The notes beneath the pieces are model-generated. The model made no database searches. It was not told the DNA's origin and was given only the letters and a program-made list of their open reading frames with translations. Shown here one piece after another: positions 1-5,148 of a stretch of DNA of 5,148 bases. Origin of the DNA: Methanobacteriota archaeon. GTDB taxonomy: Archaea > Altiarchaeota > Altiarchaeia > IMC4 > QMZM01. The stretch covers positions 1 through 5,148 of the forward strand of contig CAIYYO010000055.1 of the NCBI GenBank assembly GCA_903930485.1. Direction: 5' to 3'. The position numbers and the translations under genes were made by a program. Every line of letters begins with the position of its first letter. The first letter of the stretch is position 1.

Positions 1-1988
1 GGTATCTTTCCTTCCTTGATCTTTTTGACTGCTTCTTTTACGATGGCTGCGGCTTTCTCAGGGTCTTTGTCGTTCAATAGGGCATTTAATACGTCCGTTT
101 GCGTCCTTTTGGCGATCTCGGACCAGTCGCGTCTCTTGGTTTCAAGGCCTTTGACCGTGAGGCTTCCTTTCTCGTCCATTAGCGCATACCGTTTCTTGGT
201 TATGAATATTCCGCGCGGGTAGAATCCCTGGAATTCGAGCTCCATAGCTTCCGGCAGCTGGGAGTTGATCTTTTTGGCGAACGCCTTCGCATCCTCAAGG
301 AGCTTCTTCTGGTCCATCTCCTCGGGCTTCGTGATATAGACCGAATCCGTGTCCCCGTACACGACCTGGAATCCGGAATGCTCGGCCTCTGTTATGGTCT
401 TGTGGATGTATTCCCTGCCGTAGGCCGCGATCGCCTCAGCGCCTTCGCGCGAGTACCATCTCGCCCTCGGGAACCCGAAGTATCCGTACATGGAGTTTGC
501 GAGTATCTTCAGGGCCTGCTGTTGTACGTCTAGAAACTTCTTTTTTTCAGGGTCGGATTCGTTCTTCATCGCCTTCTTTACTGCCATCCTTTTCCTTATC
601 AGGCCTTCCAGTGTCTCGGGTATGAAGCCCCTCTCCTTCTTGCAGAAGTAGTGGCCTGTCGGCGACTGGTGGTGCTCGTCCTTGCCAGGGCAGCATTTGC
701 AGTCCACGGTCGCAGGGTCGATGTTGTGGCTTATGATAATCGACGGGTACAGGGACCTGAAGTCGAACAAGGCGATGTTGTCGTGTATCCCCTTCTTTGG
801 GTCGACGACGTACGCGCCTTCGTAGGGGTTGCGCGTCCTCTCCTCCGCGGTGCGGTCCGAAGGCCTGTTGGGCACGAGGATACCCTTCTCGTGAGCCGTG
901 CGCACAAGCAGATCCTCCACGCGCTGACCTGAAGTAGACCTGCTGCATTCGTATATCGGCTGGCCGGTTATCCTTGAAAGCTCGTATTGCAGAGGCAGCA
1001 GGGCGATAGCGATCCGCAGCGTCGATTCAGCGTCGCTGAGAGAGTATTCGTATAGCTCGTTTATTTTAACGTAGTCTTTGCCGTCCCAAATCGCCGCCAT
1101 ATGCTCGACTTCGACGTCCAGTTTGTCTACGCCGAACAGTTCCTTGAATATGTCTTCCAGCGTGTATCGCGATATATTGAAAACTTGCCTGCATACCGGG
1201 TAAAGATCGACGTGCGGCCTGCCTTTGACACGGGCTCCGAGGTTCATCCCGCGCTTCTCCATCTTGATAAAGCTTCCCTCGATCCCGAGGTCGAGCTCCA
1301 TCTTGTACTTCGCGGCCCTGTCCTTCAGGTAAGGGAAGTCGAAGTTGTCGCCGTTATAAGAAACTATCAGGTCGATCTCCTGCGATCTTATCGTCTCGGC
1401 GAATTTCTTGATTATCTCTTTCTCGTCCTTTAGGACTTCAACGAAAGACGGCGGCGAGTTGTTGTGACGGTAACTCCAGACCTTTTTCAGGCCCAGGTTG
1501 TCGGCGTAGCTTATCATTATCAGCGGGTCTTTCTGCGCCTCGGGCATGCCTGCCGGGTTGTATACTTCTGTGTCGACCGCGGCGATCCGAAGGCCGGCAA
1601 AGTCTGCATCCTGCATGGGCACAAGTCCTGAGTCCGTCAAATAACGCTCTGTGAACGGGATAGACGCCTCGCGGATGCCGTCGCAGTGGTCGAGATGCCG
1701 TACCTGGTCCCTTATCTCCGGAACGTTGCCGGGCTGCTTTACAGTGATCCTGAGAATGTCTACTTGTTCGCCGAGGGATATCAGCTTCTTCTTCTCGGTC
1801 TTGGTCACGTGAGGAACATTCTTCAAATCTTTTACGAGTTCGTCTATGTCTCCCTTCGGAACGGCTAAGAAGTACGGTTCGAAGTCCGCGACCTCTTCGA
1901 TAGTGCGCCGTCCGTCCGTTTTGTAGAAGAGCCTTATCACCGCTTTCTCGTCCCTGGTCAGGTAATCGGCGTCGAGGAGGGTTTTCAT
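1..1988 (-). CDS. polB: Archaeal family-B DNA polymerase (PolB), C-terminus cut off by left window edge
   Basis: Replicative DNA-dependent DNA polymerase with 3'-5' proofreading. About 662 residues are visible from the ATG at 1988; the family is usually near 780, so the thumb and C-terminal PCNA-binding tail lie outside the window. The N-terminus matches the Pyrococcus/Thermococcus family, including Tyr9 and a conserved IPF...RYL segment that in those enzymes helps form the uracil read-ahead pocket. Exonuclease motifs are intact: ExoI Asp139-Thr-Glu141, ExoII YNGDNFD at 211-217, ExoIII YSLSD at 315-319. Polymerase motifs are intact: A, DFRSLYPS at 409-416; B, K494...NSMYG at 498-502; C, YGDTDS at 544-549. 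The KGLET.RRDW segment starts at 613. No intein interrupts motifs A, B or C. A cysteine cluster (Cys430, 432, 433, 449) matches the usual CxCC...C insert, but the second Cys pair of hyperthermophile enzymes is replaced by Ser513 and Gly516. No strong Shine-Dalgarno precedes the start. The family call is near certain; whether this is the only PolB of the genome cannot be seen. Confidence 0.97.
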   Translation of the reverse strand, partial: MKTLLDADYLTRDEKAVIRLFYKTDGRRTIEEVADFEPYFLAVPKGDIDELVKDLKNVPHVTKTEKKKLISLGEQVDILRITVKQPGNVPEIRDQVRHLDHCDGIREASIPFTERYLTDSGLVPMQDADFAGLRIAAVDTEVYNPAGMPEAQKDPLIMISYADNLGLKKVWSYRHNNSPPSFVEVLKDEKEIIKKFAETIRSQEIDLIVSYNGDNFDFPYLKDRAAKYKMELDLGIEGSFIKMEKRGMNLGARVKGRPHVDLYPVCRQVFNISRYTLEDIFKELFGVDKLDVEVEHMAAIWDGKDYVKINELYEYSLSDAESTLRIAIALLPLQYELSRITGQPIYECSRSTSGQRVEDLLVRTAHEKGILVPNRPSDRTAEERTRNPYEGAYVVDPKKGIHDNIALFDFRSLYPSIIISHNIDPATVDCKCCPGKDEHHQSPTGHYFCKKERGFIPETLEGLIRKRMAVKKAMKNESDPEKKKFLDVQQQALKILANSMYGYFGFPRARWYSREGAEAIAAYGREYIHKTITEAEHSGFQVVYGDTDSVYITKPEEMDQKKLLEDAKAFAKKINSQLPEAMELEFQGFYPRGIFITKKRYALMDEKGSLTVKGLETKRRDWSEIAKRTQTDVLNALLNDKDPEKAAAIVKEAVKKIKEGKI

Positions 1989-2050
1989 CTTATCTCTATT
2001 GAATAATGGGATGGAAGGCTTTTATTATGGGGTGACCAGTATTAATTGTC
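1989..2050. promoter_or_regulatory. Divergent spacer with TATA-like element between polB and the small ORF
   Basis: This is a 62-bp AT-rich spacer. The element TTTATTAT at 2021-2028 is centred about 26 bp upstream of the ATG at 2051, the distance expected for an archaeal TATA box driving a leaderless transcript on the plus strand. Read on the minus strand the same element (ATAATAAA) lies about 36 bp from the polB start and could serve polB with a leader of about 10 nt. A GGTGA at 2031-2035 is too far (15 nt) from the plus-strand ATG to be a convincing ribosome site. The assignment rests on position and composition only. Confidence 0.45.
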
Positions 2051-2155
2051 ATGGAAGATTGCTTGAAGAAGAAAAAGAGGAATAAATTTCTAAAAATTTT
2101 AGAAAGGCGCAGTAAAGAGGCACGCAAAAATCCCAGGATGTTAATTGAGCAGTAA
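2051..2155 (+). CDS. Possible small basic protein, 34 residues, unknown function
   Basis: ATG at 2051 to TAA at 2153-2155 encodes a 34-residue peptide beginning MEDCLKKKKRNKFLKIL and ending ARKNPRMLIEQ. About two fifths of the residues are Lys or Arg, with a KKKKR run at residues 6-10 and an amphipathic, probably helical stretch after it. No family is recognised; a nucleic-acid-binding or ribosome-associated peptide is conceivable from charge alone. In favour of a real gene: the ATG sits about 26 bp from a good TATA-like element, as in a leaderless archaeal mRNA, and the frame fills most of the space between polB and the convergent trmI, stopping 6 bp short of trmI's last base. Against it: it is very short, lacks a Shine-Dalgarno, and A-rich intergenic DNA naturally reads as lysine codons. 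Confidence 0.4.
   Translation: MEDCLKKKKRNKFLKILERRSKEARKNPRMLIEQ
2065..2105 (-). terminator. trmI: Candidate transcription terminator for trmI
   Basis: Read on the minus strand downstream of trmI, the AT-rich dyad is followed by several U-rich runs: an AUUUUU within the dyad, then a pyrimidine stretch including CUUUUUCUUCUUC. Archaeal RNA polymerase terminates mainly at U-tracts, so this is a plausible stop signal for trmI before the polB promoter. The region overlaps the possible small ORF on the other strand, so the same bases may simply be its lysine codons. Confidence 0.35.
2087..2105. repeat. Perfect 9-bp inverted repeat with 1-nt centre
   Basis: TTTCTAAAA and TTTTAGAAA are exact reverse complements flanking a single A at 2096. 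The dyad lies within codons 13-19 of the small ORF and roughly 60-75 bp downstream of trmI on the minus strand. It could be a protein-binding site or the stem of a weak AT-rich hairpin (8 bp with a 3-nt loop). Confidence 0.6.
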
Positions 2156-2161
2156 GGATCT

Positions 2162-2884
2162 TTATCTTTTCATCAGCCTCGCGACCGTTATGAATCCCGT
2201 ATGCGCTATCATCCTTGAGAAAGGCCTTACGACCTCCATGTCCCAGTCCCGCTGTATCGTCTCAAGCGTGTCGTGCATGAACGAGTCCCCCAGGGCGTCC
2301 ACGAATTTCTTGTTCTGCTCGATGCTCGGCGAATACGAGGTAAGGTAGCCGCCGATCTTGAGCGCGCCTTTAGCGTGTTCGACTACGAGCCAGGGTTCCG
2401 GGAGGTCCAGCGAAATAAGGTCGAGTTCTTTCTCATCGATGCCTGTATAGATGTCCTTCATCTTTATCTCAGCGTTCTCGATTCCGAATTTTTTGTAGTT
2501 GCCGCGGGCGATCTCTGCGAAGTCCTCCCTTATCTCGTAAGCCGTCAGGGTCGCTGGCGCTATCAGGTTTGCGAGGTACATAGAAAGGATCCCGGAGCCT
2601 ACGCCTGCTTCGAGGACGCGGCTGCCGGAATGTATCCCTGTGAATCCGGATATCACCGCGCAGTCCTTCGGCGTCATCGCCTGAGGGCCTCTCTTTCCCT
2701 TAGCCATATAGTCGAGGATGTTGGGTCTAATCAGATTGTACTTGCGTCCCTGGTGTGTCTCCAGGATCTTCCCAAGGTTTTCTTCCGTGAACTTGTCGGC
2801 CGTCAGGACCCCGTAGTTGGTATGCATGTCCTTGTCGCCTTTCACGAGGTATTTCCGGCCTTTTTCGTCTATGAGCAGGTACAT
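2162..2884 (-). CDS. trmI: tRNA (adenine-N1)-methyltransferase TrmI (m1A57/58)
   Basis: S-adenosylmethionine-dependent enzyme that makes 1-methyladenosine in the T-loop of tRNA; characterised archaeal members modify A58 and, in Pyrococcus, also A57. The 240-residue length fits the family. The N-terminal small beta domain (about 1-65) leads through a KRGPQ..TPKD segment (64-74) into a Rossmann methyltransferase. SAM motif I is VLEAGVGSG at 90-98. The acidic residue at the end of strand 2 is in YEIRED (Glu117). The catalytic-type motif is LDLPEPW with Asp160. The C-terminal RPFSRMIAHTGF is the family signature (usual form RP.tRM.gHTGF). The start at 2884 gives the expected N-terminus, without a Shine-Dalgarno. 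It is transcribed divergently from the RtcB-like gene 60 bp away and faces the small ORF tail to tail. One oddity: the residue before PKD is Thr71, where I recall His in Pyrococcus and Tyr in bacterial TrmI. The enzyme class is certain; A57 versus A58 specificity is not. Confidence 0.93.
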   Translation of the reverse strand: MYLLIDEKGRKYLVKGDKDMHTNYGVLTADKFTEENLGKILETHQGRKYNLIRPNILDYMAKGKRGPQAMTPKDCAVISGFTGIHSGSRVLEAGVGSGILSMYLANLIAPATLTAYEIREDFAEIARGNYKKFGIENAEIKMKDIYTGIDEKELDLISLDLPEPWLVVEHAKGALKIGGYLTSYSPSIEQNKKFVDALGDSFMHDTLETIQRDWDMEVVRPFSRMIAHTGFITVARLMKR

Positions 2885-2944
2885 CTTGGCTTATTAATTG
2901 GATTATGTCAAATTATAACCTCACGACTTTGTTTCAAGTACAAG
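2885..2944. promoter_or_regulatory. Compact bidirectional promoter between trmI and the rtcB-like gene
   Basis: This 60-bp spacer contains the palindromic hexamer TTATAA at 2913-2918. Its centre is 29.5 bp from the A of the plus-strand ATG (2945) and 31.5 bp from the A of the minus-strand ATG (2884). One TATA box could therefore serve both genes with leaders of only a few nucleotides. On the plus strand it is preceded by TCAAA, an A-rich context resembling a BRE; on the minus strand by GAGG, which is a poorer match. A second AT-rich stretch, TTATTAAT, lies at 2891-2898. No Shine-Dalgarno is visible for either gene. Confidence 0.5.
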
Positions 2945-4180
2945 ATGGATCCGAGGAATATGGACAAGAAGGGTTTGATCGATGCCGCCACCAAAAGGAT
3001 ATTCTCTCTCGGCCCTCGAGACCTCGCATCCGCCCTCGCCTACGAGAACATGCGCTACGGCCTCGGGAAGATGATATACGCGTCGGACGACCTTGAAGCC
3101 TTCTGCGTCTTCGGCCCGGATGCGACTATAACGCGCAACGTCGGGCGCTGGGACAGCGGCTACGGCTACGGGGCTATCATCAAGTGGTCGGATAAAGGCC
3201 TTTATTTCCCTGAGCTGCGGCCCAACGCCTGCGGCATGGTGCTTGCAAGGATCGACGAGATGCCTTCCAAGGAGAGGGTGATCGAGGGCATTTCCCGTAT
3301 GTCGGACTCCGAGATATCGCTGGACGGGGTCAGGATCAGGCCGGATTTCGGCCACGGCAATCATTTCTTCGAGTTCTACAGCGTTCTTGAAAGTTCTCCC
3401 GACGTGGAGGGCGATTTGTCCAAGGAAGGCAATTACGTTCTGCTGCATGGATCGGCTCCGGAAAAAAAGGAGGAGTTCTACGCAGAAACCCGTGAGACGG
3501 GGTTGATAGAGACGCCTCTGGGTCCGGTTTCTGTCCTAGACGGAACGGCTGGAAAAAATTATTACAAAAAATGGGAGCTCCTTAAGGATTTTTCCATGAG
3601 GCGCCGCGAGCTGCTTCTTAAGGAGATACTCGGCGAATTCAAGGTCGTTTCGAATCTCGTCCACCAGGGGCTTTTCGCAAGGAACGAGGTCCGGCTTGGA
3701 TGTTATGACGCGATGCAGAACGGAAACGGCAGATGTGGCCTGCTTTACCCTGTCGCTCTGAGGTGGGACCTTCCCCTGTACGTTTTCAAAGGCAGGGAGA
3801 ACCTTTCAGAGGAGGTCATAGCGAGGGTGGGCTTCAAGGAGAGAGCCGAGAGCCTTGGCATAATGGATCGGCTGAAGGGCGTGAACATCCTGCCGCACGG
3901 CGGAGGATACAAGGTCGACGTCGAATACACGAAGATCAGTGTCGTTGACACCGGCAAAGGCAGGCATTTCATACTCCGCGGGGCGAAGCCGGCGTCGAGC
4001 GTGAGCGAGATGATAGAGACCTCGCAGAGGGGGGTTTCGGGCTTCGGCGAGATGGTCATAATGAATCCGAGGGAGCTTCCGTATGATTACCGCGGGATGT
4101 CGGTCGTCGAGAAGACGATGGAATACGGCCTCGGGTCACCTGTAGCGAAATTGCAGCCCCTGATGACATTCAAGGTTTAA
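2945..4180 (+). CDS. Divergent RtcB-like RNA ligase family protein
   Basis: This 411-residue protein resembles RtcB, the Mn/GTP-dependent ligase joining RNA 2',3'-cyclic phosphate or 3'-phosphate to 5'-OH ends. The landmarks occur in RtcB order: Asp70 in WDSGYGYG (RtcB PDxHWGYG); Cys96 in NACGM (INCGV); His140 in GHGNHFFE (GSGNHF); His168 in VLLHGS (IHSGSR); His240 in NLVHQG (VSHNIA); His318 in PHGGGY (HGAGR, the guanylylated His); and Lys410 in LQPLMTFK (LRPVAVVK). Spacings 140-168, 240-318 and 318-410 are near those of Pyrococcus RtcB (203-234, 329-404, 404-480). The Cys96-His140 interval is about 60 residues shorter. Key differences: the metal-binding Asp of FDINCG is Pro93; the PGSMGTASY guanine loop is replaced by ALRWDLPLY (271-279); the Arg after HGAG is Tyr322. 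ATG 2945 is the first in-frame start after the promoter; Met6 (2960) is an alternative. The frame stays open upstream to 2273, but that is antisense to trmI. The RtcB fold is well supported; ligase activity and substrate are unknown. Confidence 0.85.
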   Translation: MDPRNMDKKGLIDAATKRIFSLGPRDLASALAYENMRYGLGKMIYASDDLEAFCVFGPDATITRNVGRWDSGYGYGAIIKWSDKGLYFPELRPNACGMVLARIDEMPSKERVIEGISRMSDSEISLDGVRIRPDFGHGNHFFEFYSVLESSPDVEGDLSKEGNYVLLHGSAPEKKEEFYAETRETGLIETPLGPVSVLDGTAGKNYYKKWELLKDFSMRRRELLLKEILGEFKVVSNLVHQGLFARNEVRLGCYDAMQNGNGRCGLLYPVALRWDLPLYVFKGRENLSEEVIARVGFKERAESLGIMDRLKGVNILPHGGGYKVDVEYTKISVVDTGKGRHFILRGAKPASSVSEMIETSQRGVSGFGEMVIMNPRELPYDYRGMSVVEKTMEYGLGSPVAKLQPLMTFKV

Positions 4181-5148
4181 GCTTTGTTCTTCCAGTTCTC
4201 CTTTAGAAATGTAGTGAGCTGGGATGAATCCTGGGGTCCGACGATGACTTTCCAACCGGTCGATTCTTCGACCTTGTCTTTAAGCTGTCCTGCGACGCCG
4301 GGGAGGATGAGCGTCCGGTGGCTTATTTTCTCGTGGACCTTGCCATTGTCAAGCGCTTCTTTGATGAGTTCCGGCGTCAGCCTGTCGGCTGCCACGGCTA
4401 CGCTGACTGCGAGGCCTTCGGTATCAACGACCAGGAGATGCGCCGGGATCTTTGCATCCTCAAGGTCTTTGGACACGGAGTGATAAGTCAGCGCGAAATT
4501 AGTAGTCAACAGGACCGGAGAATCCTTCCCTGCGCCCCCGATTGAATATAGTTTCGGTTCCACCTTGGGCTCGACGCTCGGGTCCGAATACAGGCCATCG
4601 CGCAACGTCAGCACGGGGAGGATAGCCCACGGCTCCACAGAGTGCATGAGGATGACGCTCGCGAAACGGTCCATGAGCATGCTCGCAAGAGACGATTCAT
4701 TAAAAGTGCAGGAGCTTTCATCCTGGCGTTCCCCTTTTTCCCGCATGTCCAGGGTCGAAGCCATCAGGGGATGGCCGTATCCTTTCACCCCGTTCACGGC
4801 GGCCTTGCGCAGCATGGCGTACCTGTCAAGCGATCTGCAGAGCCCCTGGCCGTAGCCCGTCGAGGGGTCAAGCACAGCCTCGACCCCGGCGGACGATGCT
4901 TTTTTAGACATGGCGCCGAGTTCTTCGAGATCTGACGACCTGAGCGCAAGGGGCGAATCATATTCTTTTGCAAGCATCAGCATGTCTTCGAGAGTTTTAC
5001 TTGAAGCTGAATAGAGAAGCGGCCGCCTTTTCTTCGCGACCTCGAGCCCGGCATCCATCGTTTTTGGATCGTCGGTGCAGAGGATCAAGGGTCCCTCGAA
5101 TGCCGCGCATGTTTTTCCGACGAGGCCTGCATATCTTTTCACGTCACC
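4177..5148 (-). CDS. cdhE: ACDS/CO dehydrogenase complex gamma subunit (corrinoid iron-sulfur protein large subunit), N-terminus outside window
   Basis: Corrinoid-carrying subunit that, with the delta subunit, passes a methyl group between tetrahydropterin and the acetyl-CoA synthase (beta) subunit in the archaeal Wood-Ljungdahl pathway. 323 residues are visible; the frame is open to the right edge (GGT GAC before the GTG at 5142), so that GTG is probably internal. The usual length is near 450-460, so the N-terminal four-Cys [4Fe-4S] domain and start of the barrel are missing. Visible in order: a TIM-barrel portion (PLILCTDDP, RPLLYSAS, a VLDPSTG strand, a GYGHPL segment); the signature VILMHSVEPWAILPVLTLRDG (about 4600-4660); then the corrinoid-binding C-terminal domain with SPVLLTTNFALTYHSVSKDL (about 4470-4530), LLVVDTEGL (about 4418-4444), HRTLILPGVAGQL and GWKVIVGP near the end. 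Its stop overlaps that of the convergent rtcB-like gene. cdhE is often the distal gene of cdh clusters, which would put cdhD, cdhC and others to the right. Confidence 0.95.
   Translation of the reverse strand, partial: GDVKRYAGLVGKTCAAFEGPLILCTDDPKTMDAGLEVAKKRRPLLYSASSKTLEDMLMLAKEYDSPLALRSSDLEELGAMSKKASSAGVEAVLDPSTGYGQGLCRSLDRYAMLRKAAVNGVKGYGHPLMASTLDMREKGERQDESSCTFNESSLASMLMDRFASVILMHSVEPWAILPVLTLRDGLYSDPSVEPKVEPKLYSIGGAGKDSPVLLTTNFALTYHSVSKDLEDAKIPAHLLVVDTEGLAVSVAVAADRLTPELIKEALDNGKVHEKISHRTLILPGVAGQLKDKVEESTGWKVIVGPQDSSQLTTFLKENWKNKA
4183..4204 (+). terminator. Candidate U/pyrimidine-rich terminator for the rtcB-like gene
   Basis: Immediately after the TAA, the plus strand reads TTTGTTCTTCC then AGTTCTCCTTT, a pyrimidine-rich run with several U clusters and no hairpin. 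It could terminate transcription in an archaeon but lies inside the 3' coding end of cdhE. It is a weak candidate. Confidence 0.25.

Noticed and set aside
547..1433. Several open frames of 93-133 codons within polB on both strands
   Set aside because: The polB frame is continuous, with every catalytic motif in place, so these are out-of-frame or antisense shadows.
1..1988. Intein in polB, common in archaeal polymerases
   Set aside because: Motifs A, B and C are each uninterrupted and spaced as in intein-free enzymes.
1989..2161. tRNA or other structured RNA gene in the spacer between polB and trmI
   Set aside because: No T-loop GTTC.A pattern or cloverleaf-like pairing was seen; the only pairing found is the short AT-rich dyad.
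2273..2944. Upstream open extension of the rtcB-like frame that would give a 635-residue protein
   Set aside because: It is exactly antisense to the well-conserved trmI. The RtcB-like similarity begins only after the ATG at 2945, and a promoter-like spacer lies directly before that ATG.
2921..3448. 175-codon minus-strand open frame opposite the rtcB-like gene
   Set aside because: It is a mirror frame of a GC-biased coding sequence with no recognisable motif, and it would cover the divergent promoter.
4184..4935. Plus-strand open frames of 75-99 codons opposite cdhE
   Set aside because: cdhE is strongly conserved through this region on the minus strand, and the opposing translations show no family features.
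5140..5142. GTG at 5142 as the true start of cdhE
   Set aside because: The frame stays open to the window edge, and the sequence aligns to the interior of the gamma subunit, well after the expected N-terminal Fe-S domain.

Overview
This window is archaeal and comes from an anaerobe. The evidence is an archaeal family-B DNA polymerase, an archaeal-type tRNA m1A methyltransferase, and the corrinoid/iron-sulfur (gamma) subunit of the acetyl-CoA decarbonylase/synthase (ACDS) complex, which marks a Wood-Ljungdahl carbon pathway. None of the three genes whose starts are visible has a good Shine-Dalgarno sequence. AT-rich TATA-like elements lie about 26-37 bp from the start codons, as expected for archaeal promoters with short or absent leaders. 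I cannot name the lineage from the sequence alone: a euryarchaeote, or a deep lineage that kept ACDS, would both fit.

Layout, left to right. (1) 1-1988, minus strand: family-B DNA polymerase. The N-terminal, exonuclease, palm and fingers regions are present; the C-terminal thumb runs off the left edge. (2) 1989-2050: a 62-bp divergent spacer with a TATA-like element. (3) 2051-2155, plus strand: a possible 34-residue lysine/arginine-rich small protein containing a perfect 9+1+9 DNA palindrome. (4) 2162-2884, minus: tRNA (adenine-N1) methyltransferase TrmI. (5) 2885-2944: a 60-bp divergent spacer whose palindromic TTATAA sits almost midway between the two start codons. (6) 2945-4180, plus: a 411-residue, strongly divergent RtcB-like protein. 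(7) 4177-5148, minus: CdhE, the ACDS gamma subunit. Its N-terminal part lies beyond the right edge, and its stop codon overlaps that of the RtcB-like gene.

The most interesting gene is the RtcB-like one. It keeps, in order, the metal-binding Cys, the GNH His, two more metal-site His, the nucleotidylated-His motif and the C-terminal Lys of RtcB RNA ligase. It lacks the metal-binding Asp, the PGSMG guanylate loop and the Arg of HGAGR. It looks like a separate paralogous family rather than the housekeeping tRNA-splicing ligase. Its divergent pairing with a tRNA methyltransferase hints at an RNA-processing or repair role. The polymerase and CdhE look like ordinary housekeeping and energy/carbon genes that happen to flank this pair. 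I saw no rRNA, tRNA, CRISPR array or mobile element.
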